Positions 6,244 through 12,613 of a DNA stretch of 14,720 bases are shown one piece after another. The translations under genes were made by a program, and so were the position numbers. This DNA is from an uncultured bacterium (lineage in GTDB: Bacteria > Cyanobacteriota > Vampirovibrionia > Gastranaerophilales > Gastranaerophilaceae), in contig CAMAGQ010000027.1 of NCBI GenBank assembly GCA_945833895.1, positions 1 to 14,720 of the forward strand, given 5' to 3'. Each line of letters begins with the position of its first letter. The first letter of the stretch is position 1. The notes under the pieces were generated by a model, which worked only from the letters and a program-made list of their open reading frames with translations, searched no databases and was not told where the DNA came from.

Positions 6244-6311
6244 CATGGACTGACCATGATCGGTCTATTACATGGTACCCCTCATACAGGGTTCCTGAAG
6301 CTAGTTCAGGA
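6244..6311 (-). other. Cluster of three hairpins in the L14-L24 spacer
   Basis: Three perfect stems follow one another: TCCTGAA/TTCAGGA (6293-6299 with 6305-6311, 5-base loop), CCCT/AGGG (6279-6282 with 6288-6291) and CATGG/CCATG (6244-6248 with 6254-6258). An alternative GACC/GGTC pairing near 6252-6265 would exclude the last one. They lie on the transcript between the L14 stop and the L24 ribosome binding site, so they could control L24 translation or mRNA processing. No gene is seen in this spacer. Confidence 0.6.
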
Positions 6312-6341
6312 TATCCGTTGCTACCTTATTAGGCTGTGCAA

Positions 6342-6710
6342 CTAGATAACTTCCGGTGCAAGAGAAACTATCTTCATATAACCTTTATCTCTAAGTTCAC
6401 GAGCTACAGGTCCGAAAACACGTGTTCCTCTAGGGTTGCCATCTTTGTTGATAATAACTGCTGCGTTTTCATCAAATCTGATAACTGATCCGTCATTACG
6501 TTTGATGTCTGCTTTAGTTCTTACAACAACTGCACGAACAACTTCACCTTTTTTTACAGCCATATTCGGAGTTGCGTCTTTTACGGAAGCCACAATCTCG
6601 TCACCTACTGCTGCAAATTTCTTATTTGAGCTGCCCATAACACGGATACATAACAATTGTTTTGCACCTGTGTTATCTGCTACTTCTAGTCTTGTTTCTT
6701 GTTGTATCAT
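6342..6710 (-). CDS. rplN: 50S ribosomal protein L14 (uL14)
   Basis: Large-subunit protein at the subunit interface and part of bridge B8. At 122 residues it is full length. It begins MIQQETRLEVADNTGAKQL and contains VGDEIVASVKDATPN, KKGEVVRAVVVRTK, RNDGSVIRFDENAAVIIN and GTRVFGPVARELRDK, all characteristic. The ribosome binding site AAAGGAAAGA lies before the ATG. It is separated from S17 by 95 bases with two hairpins (6751-6791) and from L24 by 123 bases. Confidence 0.98.
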   Translation of the reverse strand: MIQQETRLEVADNTGAKQLLCIRVMGSSNKKFAAVGDEIVASVKDATPNMAVKKGEVVRAVVVRTKADIKRNDGSVIRFDENAAVIINKDGNPRGTRVFGPVARELRDKGYMKIVSLAPEVI

Positions 6711-6750
6711 TTTTCTTTCCTTTTAGTATTTATTACTACTTTTCGCCTCT

Positions 6751-6791
6751 CATTACTCTGTGGTAATGTTGCTTTTTACCCGTTTTACGGG
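6751..6791 (-). other. Two hairpins in the S17-L14 spacer
   Basis: CCCGT/ACGGG with a TTT loop (6779-6783, 6787-6791) and CATTAC/GTAATG with a 6-base loop (6751-6756, 6763-6768) are both perfect. On the transcript they lie between the S17 stop and the L14 ribosome binding site. Neither has a clear U-run, so they look like leader or processing structures rather than terminators. Confidence 0.55.
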
Positions 6792-6805
6792 ATTTTTCAA
6801 ACTAA

Positions 6806-7051
6806 CTATCTTGCTTTTTCAACAACTTCAGCAACTGTCCAGCGTTTGCTGCCTGAAAGCGGTTTAGATTCAACGATTCTAACTATATCACCTTCATCAC
6901 AAACATTTTCTGCATCGTGTGCTTTATAGTTTTTGTTTGATTCCATAATTTTCTTATATTTTGGATGTGGTTCGTAAGACGCAACTTTTACTACTACAGT
7001 TTTGTCCATTTTATTACTAACTACAATTCCTTGTTTTTCTTTCTTAGGCAT
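6806..7051 (-). CDS. rpsQ: 30S ribosomal protein S17 (uS17)
   Basis: Primary 16S rRNA-binding protein with an OB fold. The 81 residues are typical. It begins MPKKEKQGIVVSNKMDKTVVVKV, then HPKYKKIM, YKAHDAENVCDEGDIVRIVESKPLS and the terminal WTVAEVVEKAR. Its start codon lies inside the last codons of L29 (8-base overlap, 7044-7051), and its ribosome binding site (AAAAAGGGG) is within the L29 coding region, so translation is probably coupled. Confidence 0.97.
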   Translation of the reverse strand: MPKKEKQGIVVSNKMDKTVVVKVASYEPHPKYKKIMESNKNYKAHDAENVCDEGDIVRIVESKPLSGSKRWTVAEVVEKAR

Positions 7052-7241
7052 TTTGTACCCCTTTTTCTGTTATTATTGTTTTTGCTTGAGCGATAAGTTT
7101 CTTTGTTTTAGAAATACTTGCAGTATTTTCTAACTTGTGCGTTGAAAGTTGCAATCTTGCATCAAGTAATTGTTTCTTCCAATCTATAATTGCACTTTGT
7201 AACTCATCTACTGATTTTTCGCGCATTTCACTTAATTTCAT
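7044..7241 (-). CDS. rpmC: 50S ribosomal protein L29 (uL29)
   Basis: Small two-helix protein at the polypeptide exit, near the SRP and trigger-factor docking site. 65 residues. MKLSEMREKSVDELQSAIIDWKKQLLDARLQLSTHKLENTASISKTKKLIAQAKTI matches the family's antiparallel coiled coil. Ribosome binding site AAAGGAAAA is upstream. The 73-base spacer to L16 contains GC-rich runs (near 7265-7290) but no convincing hairpin. Confidence 0.96.
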   Translation of the reverse strand: MKLSEMREKSVDELQSAIIDWKKQLLDARLQLSTHKLENTASISKTKKLIAQAKTIITEKGVQNA

Positions 7242-7314
7242 TTTACATTTTCCTTTATCTTGTTTAACCCGCCTTTTCGACCCGAGAAATACTCTTGTAA
7301 AGACGTGCTAAATA

Positions 7315-7734
7315 TTATGCTTGTTCTCTTGGTTGTTCAACTATCTTAACTTTGATAGGTAATTTTTGTGCAGCTAATTCTAATGCGTGAACTGCAACAC
7401 TTCTATCAAAATAATCAAGTTCAAATAACAATCTGTTTGGTTTAACAACCGCTACCCAGTATTCTACGTTACCTTTACCTGAACCCATACGAGTTTCAGC
7501 AGGTTTTGCAGTAATCGGTTTATCCGGGAATATTTTAATCCAAACGTTACCGCCACGTTTGATTTCACGAGTCATTGCACGACGTGCTGCCTCGATTTGA
7601 CGGCTGGTAATCCAACCTGGCTCTACTGCTTGAAGAGCGTATTGACCGAACTCAAGTTTTGTACCTCTGGTTTCAGTACCTTTCATTCTGCCTTTCATCA
7701 TTTTGCGGTATTTAGTCTTTTTAGGCTGTAACAT
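7315..7734 (-). CDS. rplP: 50S ribosomal protein L16 (uL16)
   Basis: Large-subunit protein beside the A-site tRNA elbow and the peptidyl-transferase centre. 139 residues, as usual. It begins MLQPKKTKYRKMMKGRMKG, with FGQYALQAVEPGWITSRQIEAARRAMTREIKRGG (about 49-82), IFPDKPITAKPAETRMGSGKGNVEYWVAVVKPN (about 88-120) and a final KLPIKVKIV. Ribosome binding site TAGGAG precedes the ATG. It lies 27 bases after S3. Confidence 0.98.
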   Translation of the reverse strand: MLQPKKTKYRKMMKGRMKGTETRGTKLEFGQYALQAVEPGWITSRQIEAARRAMTREIKRGGNVWIKIFPDKPITAKPAETRMGSGKGNVEYWVAVVKPNRLLFELDYFDRSVAVHALELAAQKLPIKVKIVEQPREQA

Positions 7735-7761
7735 TATATTTTGCTCCTATTATTTTATACC

Positions 7762-8502
7762 TTACTTAGCATCTGTTGTTGTTTCAACATTTCTGCCACG
7801 TCTTGGACGTCTGCCAGATTTTTCTGAAGAGTCCTTGCTGTTTTTGTGTTTGATGTTTTGGTCTGCCATTTCGCCAGGCATTAAGTTGCCTTTGAAAATC
7901 CAAACTTTAACACCAATCTTACCCATAATTGTATCTGCTTCAGTGAAACCGTAATCTACATCAGCTCTTAGGGTTTGAAGAGGAATTCTTCCTTCTTTTG
8001 CCCATTCAGAACGTGCGATTTCAGCACCACCCAAACGTCCTGATACCATAACTTTGATACCTTGAACGCCTGATCTCATTGTACGTTGCATTGCTTGTTT
8101 CATTGCTCTTCTGAATGCAATACGTTTTTCAAGTTGTTGTGCAATTGATTCTGCAACTAATTGTGCATCTGCATCAATTCTTGCTACTTCTACAACATTT
8201 ATAATTACCGGTTTGCCAATGTATTTTGTAACTTCCTGACGAAGTTCATCAATACCCTGACCGCCTCTGCCAACAACTATACCAGGTTTTGCAGTTACAA
8301 CTGTGATTGTTGTATTTTGTGCTTTTCTGGCAATCAAAATTCTTGATATGCCTGCAGCATATAATCTCTTTTTAATGAATTTTCTGATTTTTGCATCTTC
8401 TGCTACGAATGTTGCGTAGTCCTTAACCTTAGCAAACCATGTGCTTACCCAAGGTTGAATTATTCCTACTCTAAATCCGGTTGGATGTGTTTTTTGTCCC
8501 AT
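7762..8502 (-). CDS. rpsC: 30S ribosomal protein S3 (uS3)
   Basis: Small-subunit head protein at the mRNA entry. 246 residues. It starts MGQKTHPTGFRVGIIQPW. A type II KH domain has the GxxG loop in VVGRGGQGID (about 76-85). The C-terminal domain carries RAMKQAMQRTMRSGVQGIKVMVSGRLGGAEIAR and VDYGFTEADTIMGKIGVKVWIFKG. The last 35 residues are a charged, probably disordered tail (KHKNSKDSSEKSGRRPRRGR) longer than in many homologues. Ribosome binding site AGGAAAA; 11 bases after L22. Confidence 0.98.
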   Translation of the reverse strand: MGQKTHPTGFRVGIIQPWVSTWFAKVKDYATFVAEDAKIRKFIKKRLYAAGISRILIARKAQNTTITVVTAKPGIVVGRGGQGIDELRQEVTKYIGKPVIINVVEVARIDADAQLVAESIAQQLEKRIAFRRAMKQAMQRTMRSGVQGIKVMVSGRLGGAEIARSEWAKEGRIPLQTLRADVDYGFTEADTIMGKIGVKVWIFKGNLMPGEMADQNIKHKNSKDSSEKSGRRPRRGRNVETTTDAK

Positions 8503-8513
8503 TTTATTTTTTC

Positions 8514-8852
8514 CTATTTTGTTGTATCACTAACTACTAATGTAAGGTGTGATGTACGTTTCATTCTTGAATACATACGACCTTGTGCTCTGGTTCTTGC
8601 ACGTTTGTATGTTACACTCTCATCAGCAAAGATTTGTGAAATCTTTAATGATTCAGGAGCAACACCATATTGCTCACGAGCGTTTGCAACTGCAGCCTTC
8701 AAGTTCTTTTCAACTACTCTTGCTGCAAAGTATGGCATAAAACGTAACATATCTTGAGCCTCAACAACAGCCTTTCCTCTAACTTCGTTGATTACTCTGC
8801 GAAGTTTTCTTGCTGTCATTTTTATGTCTGTTTGTTTTGCTTTTGCTTCCAT
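8514..8852 (-). CDS. rplV: 50S ribosomal protein L22 (uL22)
   Basis: Lines the peptide exit tunnel. 112 residues. The globular part has MTARKLRRVINEVRGKAVVEAQDMLRFMP and AARVVEKNLKAAVANA. The tunnel beta-hairpin is RARTRAQGRMYSRMKRTSH at about residues 84-102, followed by LTLVVSD. The start at 8852 has AAAGGA nine bases upstream. The gap to S19 is 46 AT-rich bases; the S3 gene follows closely, as in the standard S10 operon. Confidence 0.98.
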   Translation of the reverse strand: MEAKAKQTDIKMTARKLRRVINEVRGKAVVEAQDMLRFMPYFAARVVEKNLKAAVANAREQYGVAPESLKISQIFADESVTYKRARTRAQGRMYSRMKRTSHLTLVVSDTTK

Positions 8853-8898
8853 TTTTTTATCCTTTATTTAATATAAATATCACTTTGGATTATTTGTA

Positions 8899-9177
8899 CT
8901 AACCTCTTTTTGCTTTATCTGCACCGGCGTGACCTTTGAATAATCTTGTAGGTGCAAATTCGCCCAACTTATGTCCTACCATTTGTTCTGTTACATATAC
9001 AGGTACGTGAGTTTTTCCGTTATGAACAGCTATTGTATGGTTCAACATATCCGGTACAATCATTGATGCTCTTGACCAAGTTTTAATAACTTTCTTTTCT
9101 GAATTTGCATTCATCTTGTCTATTTTCTTTTGTAGAGCTTCTTCTACGTATGCACCTTTTTTTAATGAACGTGCCAT
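8899..9177 (-). CDS. rpsS: 30S ribosomal protein S19 (uS19)
   Basis: Head protein near the A site. 92 residues. MARSLKKGAYVEEALQKKI, KKVIKTWSRASMIVPDMLNHTIAVHNGKTHVPVYVTEQMVGHKLGEFAPTR and FKGHAG match the family from end to end. Ribosome binding site AAAGGAG is upstream of the ATG at 9177. It is separated from L2 by 96 bases that contain two competing stems (9229-9257). Confidence 0.98.
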   Translation of the reverse strand: MARSLKKGAYVEEALQKKIDKMNANSEKKVIKTWSRASMIVPDMLNHTIAVHNGKTHVPVYVTEQMVGHKLGEFAPTRLFKGHAGADKAKRG

Positions 9178-9228
9178 TTATTTCTCCTTTTATTTGTTTT
9201 GAGTATATTTGTTATATTTAGTTTTGTC

Positions 9229-9257
9229 TGCCGGCTTGTTTGCACTAACCGGCAAAC
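9229..9257 (-). other. Competing stem-loops in the L2-S19 spacer
   Basis: TGCCGG (9229-9234) can pair with CCGGCA (9249-9254), and GTTTGC (9238-9243) with GCAAAC (9252-9257). The two share bases 9252-9254, so only one can form at a time. The site lies about 20-50 bases past the L2 stop and ahead of the S19 ribosome binding site. It could be a small RNA switch or protein site, or merely the scar of an element. Confidence 0.45.
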
Positions 9258-9273
9258 TCAACTAAAACTTATC

Positions 9274-10101
9274 TTATTTTTTTCTTCTTCTAACGATTAA
9301 TTTATCAGAAGATTTACCTTTTTTACGGGTCTTGTAACCAAGTGCCGGTTTACCCCAAGGAGTCTTAGGATGTCCACCAGGACCGGTTTTACCTTCACCA
9401 CCACCGTGTGGGTGATCGCAAGGGTTCATTGTAACACCGCGGACGGTAGGTCTGATACCCATATAACGTTTTCTTCCGGCTTTACCGATTGATAAGTTTT
9501 TGAATTCTGAGTTACCTAGAGTACCTATAGTAGCCATACATTCTTTTCTTACCATTCTCATTTCGCCTGAAGGAAGTTTGATTGTTACATAGTTACCTTC
9601 TTTAGCCATAACCTGAGCGGAATTACCTGCTGATCTAACCATTACACCACCACGTCCCGGAAGTAATTCAATGTTGTGAACAATTGAACCTAACGGAATC
9701 AATTCTAACGGCAATGCGTTACCAGTTTGAACAGGTGCTTCCGGACCGCTGATAATTGTATCGCCTACGTTCAAACCTTCCGGTGTCAAGATGTATCTCT
9801 TTTCACCATCAGCGTAGAAACATAATGAAATTCTTACGTTTCTGTTCGGATCGTATTCGATAGTTTTTACAGTTGCCGGTACACCGAATTTATCTCTTTT
9901 GAAATCAATTACACGGTATGCTTTTTTTACACCGCCGCCTTTGTGACGACATGTAATTCTACCTGTATTGTTTCTTCCTGCTGTTTTTTTCAATGATCTT
10001 AATAAAGATTTTTCAGGAGTTGATGTAGTGATTTCTTGATAATCACTTTTTGTCATACCTCTTTGTCCCGGAGATGTCGGATTAATTTTTCTAATAGCCA
10101 T
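9274..10101 (-). CDS. rplB: 50S ribosomal protein L2 (uL2)
   Basis: Core protein next to the peptidyl-transferase centre and essential for subunit association. 275 residues, full length. The N-terminal OB part has GRNNTGRITCRHKGGGVKKAYRVIDFKR (about 42-69). The SH3-like part has IELLPGRGGVMVRSAGNSAQVMAKEG (about 144-169). The signature MNPCDHPHGGGEG lies at about 225-237, where the first His of HPHGGG (H230) corresponds to the E. coli His229. The C-terminus is basic (KLIVRRRKK). It starts three bases after L23; the ribosome binding site TAGGAG overlaps the end of L23. Confidence 0.99.
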   Translation of the reverse strand: MAIRKINPTSPGQRGMTKSDYQEITTSTPEKSLLRSLKKTAGRNNTGRITCRHKGGGVKKAYRVIDFKRDKFGVPATVKTIEYDPNRNVRISLCFYADGEKRYILTPEGLNVGDTIISGPEAPVQTGNALPLELIPLGSIVHNIELLPGRGGVMVRSAGNSAQVMAKEGNYVTIKLPSGEMRMVRKECMATIGTLGNSEFKNLSIGKAGRKRYMGIRPTVRGVTMNPCDHPHGGGEGKTGPGGHPKTPWGKPALGYKTRKKGKSSDKLIVRRRKK

Positions 10102-10104
10102 TTT

Positions 10105-10410
10105 CTACACTCCTATGAATTCTAATGGTTCGCCTTCGATTGTTACGATGGCTTTCTTACTTGAATCTGTTCTACCAAATTTATATCCCATTCTTTTTTC
10201 GTGAGATGGCATATAAACTGTTCTTACTTGTTTAACTTTTCTTCCAGGAAAAGCTAATTCAACAGCTTTAGCAATTTCAATTTTTGTTGCATCTTTTCTT
10301 ACTTCAAAAGTATATTGTGCATTTTCTGTTGCTGCCACTGATTTTTCTGTAATTAATGACTTTTTAATAACGTCATATAATTTTTCTGTGTTTGCTATTT
10401 CTTTACTCAT
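10105..10410 (-). CDS. rplW: 50S ribosomal protein L23 (uL23)
   Basis: Exit-site protein and docking platform for trigger factor and SRP. 101 residues. YDVIKKSLITEKSVAATENAQYTFEVRKDATKIEIAKAVELAFPGRKVKQVRTV is typical. The C-terminal part (KRMGYKFGRTDSSKKAIVTIEGE) is also normal. Its ATG overlaps the L4 stop by one base (TAATG), and the ribosome binding site GAAAGG is inside L4, so it is probably coupled to L4 translation. Confidence 0.97.
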   Translation of the reverse strand: MSKEIANTEKLYDVIKKSLITEKSVAATENAQYTFEVRKDATKIEIAKAVELAFPGRKVKQVRTVYMPSHEKRMGYKFGRTDSSKKAIVTIEGEPLEFIGV

Positions 10411-11036
10411 TATTGCAACCTTTCAGTTATTTCATTTACAGCAGATTCAGTCATAACAACAAAATCAGCCTCCAATAAATCTTTCACATTTAAGTTTGAA
10501 GGTAAAAGAAGTTTTACGCTAGGAATATTTCTTGCAGATAATTCCAGGTTTTTATTTTCTTCTGCCTTTGTATCAGCAACGATTAAAACTTTGCCGTTTA
10601 CGTTTAATGATTTTAATGCACTTACCATCAACTTAGTTTTCGGTTCAGAAATTGTTGAGAAATCCTTAACGATAACAAGTTGAGATTCTTTTGCAGACAA
10701 AGCAGATTTCAAAGCTAATTGTCTTGCTTTTTGAGGCATTTTGAAAGCGAAACTTCTTGGTTTTGGTCCAAAGATTACGCCGCCGCCTGCGAATAATGGA
10801 GAACGAAGAGAACCTGCTCTTGCTCTACCTGTACCTTTTTGTTTCCAAGGTTTTCTGCCGCCGCCTGCAACTTCTGCTCTTGTTTTACAAGATGCAGAAC
10901 CTTGACGTGCATTATTTAATTGTCTTCTTAATGCTAAGTGCATTACATGAAGATTAGGTTCTACACCGAAAACGTTTTTCTCAAGTGTAATTTCACCTAA
11001 TTTTTCTCCGTTTGTACTTAATATTTCTTTTGACAT
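10410..11036 (-). CDS. rplD: 50S ribosomal protein L4 (uL4)
   Basis: Tunnel-constriction protein. 208 residues. The extended loop is KTRAEVAGGGRKPWKQKGTGRARAGSLRSPLFAGGGVIFGPKPR, at about residues 51-94. The C-terminal domain has LKSALSAKESQLVIVKDF and VLIVADTKAEENKNLELSARNIPSVKLLLPSNLNVKDLLEADFVVMTESAV. In E. coli L4 represses its own S10 operon; whether it does so here is unknown, although a leader hairpin precedes S10. Ribosome binding site AAAGGAAAA. An unusually long 181-base spacer separates it from L3. Confidence 0.98.
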   Translation of the reverse strand: MSKEILSTNGEKLGEITLEKNVFGVEPNLHVMHLALRRQLNNARQGSASCKTRAEVAGGGRKPWKQKGTGRARAGSLRSPLFAGGGVIFGPKPRSFAFKMPQKARQLALKSALSAKESQLVIVKDFSTISEPKTKLMVSALKSLNVNGKVLIVADTKAEENKNLELSARNIPSVKLLLPSNLNVKDLLEADFVVMTESAVNEITERLQ

Positions 11037-11217
11037 TTTGATTTTCCTTTATTTAATTATATCTTCCGTTTAAGACTGCTTACCGCTTGCTGTTGCTTTA
11101 TCTGGCAAGACCAGCCGGTTTTTATGACTTTTCCTTGTCGATTGTTTCCCCGCCTGTTCATTTCGCTTTTGCCAAATTCACAATGACGATTTTAAATATT
11201 CGTTCTGCTTACGCAGC
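11037..11217. repeat. L3-L4 spacer resembling a degenerate intergenic repeat element
   Basis: No supported gene. On the transcribed strand the spacer runs CGTCATTGTGA (at 11190-11180) to ACAATCG (about 11145-11139), which resembles the widespread CGTCATTGCGAG...GCAATC intergenic repeat type. Small stems are present: CTGG/CCAG at 11102-11105 with 11111-11114 and CTGC/GCAG at 11205-11208 with 11213-11216. The octamer CTGCTTAC occurs at both 11076-11083 and 11205-11212, which could be a target-site duplication or chance. A 34-codon reading frame inside lacks a ribosome binding site. Identification as an element is by resemblance only. Confidence 0.4.
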
Positions 11218-11853
11218 CTAGTTCCATTTAGTTCTGGTTGGAACGATTGTTACCAATCTTCCTTCGCATCCAGGTACTGAACCTTTTACTAAAACTAAAC
11301 CGTTTGCTGAATCAACTTTAACTAATTTAAGTTTAGTAATTGTAACTCTTTCGTTACCCATGTTACCAGCCATTCTTTTGCCTTTGATAACACGGCTAGG
11401 AGTTGTACCTGCACCGATTGAACCAGGTTCTCTGTGGTTTTTAGAACCGTGAGCCATAGGTCCTCTTCCGAAGTTGTGTCTTTTTACTGTACCTTGGAAG
11501 CCTTTACCTATTGATTTACCTGTTACGTCAACTTTTTCAATATTTTCTAATACTGAAAGTTCAACCTTATCGCCTACTTTGTAGTCTTGAGGGTTTTCAA
11601 CTCTGAATTCCTGAAGATGTCTGTAGTTAGATAAGTTATTTTTCTTAAAATGACCCAATTGAGCTTTAGTCAAATGTTTTTCTTTTGCTGCAATTGTACC
11701 TACCTGAATAGCGTTATAGCCGTCAGTTTCAACTGTTTTTACCTGAGTAACTACAGTTTCGTCAACTTTGATAACTGTTACAGGGATAGCCAAACCTTGT
11801 TCGTCGAAGATTTGAGTCATTCCTACTTTTTTTCCAATTACACCTAGTGTCAT
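11218..11853 (-). CDS. rplC: 50S ribosomal protein L3 (uL3)
   Basis: Early-assembly protein that reaches towards the peptidyl-transferase centre. 211 residues. It begins VIGKKVGMTQIFDEQG. The long central loop is GKGFQGTVKRHNFGRGPMAHGSKNHREPGSIGAGTTPSRVIKGKRMAGNMGNERVT, at about residues 116-171. The C-terminus (LVLVKGSVPGCEG) is typical. Ribosome binding site GAAAGG is six bases before the ATG. Unlike most S10 operons, 200 bases separate it from S10. Those bases contain a promoter-like sequence and several stems, so L3 and downstream genes may have a transcription start of their own. Confidence 0.98.
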   Translation of the reverse strand: MTLGVIGKKVGMTQIFDEQGLAIPVTVIKVDETVVTQVKTVETDGYNAIQVGTIAAKEKHLTKAQLGHFKKNNLSNYRHLQEFRVENPQDYKVGDKVELSVLENIEKVDVTGKSIGKGFQGTVKRHNFGRGPMAHGSKNHREPGSIGAGTTPSRVIKGKRMAGNMGNERVTITKLKLVKVDSANGLVLVKGSVPGCEGRLVTIVPTRTKWN

Positions 11854-11867
11854 ATTCTACCTTTCTT

Positions 11868-11933
11868 GCTCGCTCGGATTTAGTCATACCTTTACGGGAT
11901 GCCGTATTCGAGTCTGCATTTTCTCTTGCGAGC
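11868..11933 (-). other. Nested inverted repeat in the S10-L3 spacer
   Basis: An outer stem pairs GCTCGC (11868-11873) with GCGAGC (11928-11933). Within it TACGG (11893-11897), loop GATG and CCGTA (11902-11906) form a perfect inner hairpin. The element starts 15 bases before the L3 ATG on the transcript, so folding could cover or expose the L3 ribosome binding site (about 11860-11865). Confidence 0.5.
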
Positions 11934-11963
11934 GCTACTTTTGCTTACTGTTCTTTACCTTTG

Positions 11964-11980
11964 GGAGGACTTTCACCTCC
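11964..11980 (-). other. GGAGG/CCTCC hairpin in the S10-L3 spacer
   Basis: GGAGG (11964-11968), a 7-base loop and CCTCC (11976-11980) form a short GC-rich stem. On the transcript its 5' arm reads GGAGG, which resembles an anti-16S sequence, but no ATG with a useful reading frame follows closely. It lies between the proposed L3 promoter and the nested repeat. Confidence 0.45.
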
Positions 11981-12012
11981 TCCGCCTCGTCGGACGGATA
12001 GTAGATCACATT

Positions 12013-12041
12013 ATTATGCATAATGCTTATTCAATTTTCAA
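12013..12041 (-). promoter_or_regulatory. Putative internal promoter between S10 and L3
   Basis: On the minus strand TTGAAA (12041-12036), a 17-base spacer and CATAAT (12018-12013) form a good sigma70-like pair that starts just after the S10 stop codon. The -10 lies in a perfect 12-base palindrome, ATTATGCATAAT (12013-12024). Transcription from about 12006 would give L3 a leader of roughly 150 bases containing the stems described here. Confidence 0.45.
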
Positions 12042-12053
12042 TTGACAGGAATC

Positions 12054-12377
12054 TTAGCAACTTTTTACTTCGATATCCACACCTGCCGGTAAATCTAATC
12101 TACGCAACTCTTCCATTGTCTGTTGAGTTGATTCGTATATATCAATAATACGTTTATGTGTTCTCATTTCGAAATGTTCACGAGATTTTTTATCTTTGTG
12201 TGGTGAACGTAATACGCAATATATACGTCTTTTTGTAGGTAAAGGAATAGGGCCAGCTACTTTAGCGTCTGTTCTTTTTGCCGATTCAACAATTTTACCG
12301 GCAGATACATCAATTAGTTTGTGGTCATAAGCCTTTAAACAAACTCTGATTCTGTTTTTCTTAGTGCTACTTGCCAT
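12054..12377 (-). CDS. rpsJ: 30S ribosomal protein S10 (uS10)
   Basis: Head protein that also acts with NusB in transcription antitermination. 107 residues from the chosen start. RIRVCLKAYDHKLIDVSAGKIVESAKRTDAKVAGPIPLPTKRRIYCVLRSPHKDKKSREHFEMRTHKRIIDI and LDLPAGVDIEVK are characteristic. An ATG two codons upstream (12383) is rejected because AAGGA (12388-12384) touches it directly; the ATG at 12377 has the proper six-base spacing and gives MASSTKK. It is the first gene of the operon, with its own promoter and a leader hairpin. In many cyanobacteria rpsJ follows tufA instead; here it heads the S10 cluster. Confidence 0.97.
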   Translation of the reverse strand: MASSTKKNRIRVCLKAYDHKLIDVSAGKIVESAKRTDAKVAGPIPLPTKRRIYCVLRSPHKDKKSREHFEMRTHKRIIDIYESTQQTMEELRRLDLPAGVDIEVKSC

Positions 12378-12411
12378 TTGCATTCCTTTTTCTTTTTCTG
12401 TGTACTACTTT

Positions 12412-12433
12412 CAACAAGGGTCAAACCCTGTTG
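12412..12433 (-). other. Leader hairpin upstream of S10
   Basis: CAAC and AGGGT (12412-12421, one bulged A) pair with ACCCT and GTTG (12425-12433) around a CAA loop, a nine-pair stem. It lies about 35-55 bases before the S10 ATG, inside the predicted leader of about 113 bases. By analogy with the E. coli S10 leader bound by L4 it could be regulatory, but the sequence alone does not show this and no U-run follows. Confidence 0.55.
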
Positions 12434-12497
12434 GTGCTTGAATTATGCTATCTGAAAAATATTTGATATATTCTTCACATTATACTTCAGCATAGTC

Positions 12498-12526
12498 ATC
12501 TTATGATAAACAAAACTCACTGTCAA
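12498..12526 (-). promoter_or_regulatory. Putative promoter of the ribosomal-protein operon
   Basis: On the minus strand a perfect TTGACA (12526-12521) is followed after 17 bases by TAAGAT (12503-12498), predicting a start near 12490. A perfect TATAAT (12484-12479), without a good -35, lies just downstream and could be a second start. The preceding gene ends at a terminator (12579-12608), so a promoter is required here. Confidence 0.65.
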
Positions 12527-12578
12527 CCGTATTTTTCCATGTTTGTTTAGTTTTGTTAACAAGAACTTTTTGAAGTAA

Positions 12579-12608
12579 AAAAAGATTGGTCATTCAGCCA
12601 ATCTTTTT
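12579..12608 (-). terminator. Intrinsic terminator of the 193-aa gene
   Basis: AAAAAGATTGG (12579-12589) pairs with CCAATCTTTTT (12598-12608) around an 8-base loop, an 11-bp perfect stem. On the minus strand it is followed by seven Ts (12583-12577). It begins six bases past the stop codon of the upstream gene and separates it from the ribosomal operon. Confidence 0.88.
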
Positions 12609-12613
12609 AAAAT

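Noticed and set aside
11070..11175. A 34-codon frame in the L3-L4 spacer, as a possible leader peptide
   Set aside because: No Shine-Dalgarno and no attenuator-like run of codons or terminator; probably chance.
12378..12383. ATG two codons upstream as the S10 start
   Set aside because: The AAGGA ribosome binding site directly abuts it, leaving no spacing.
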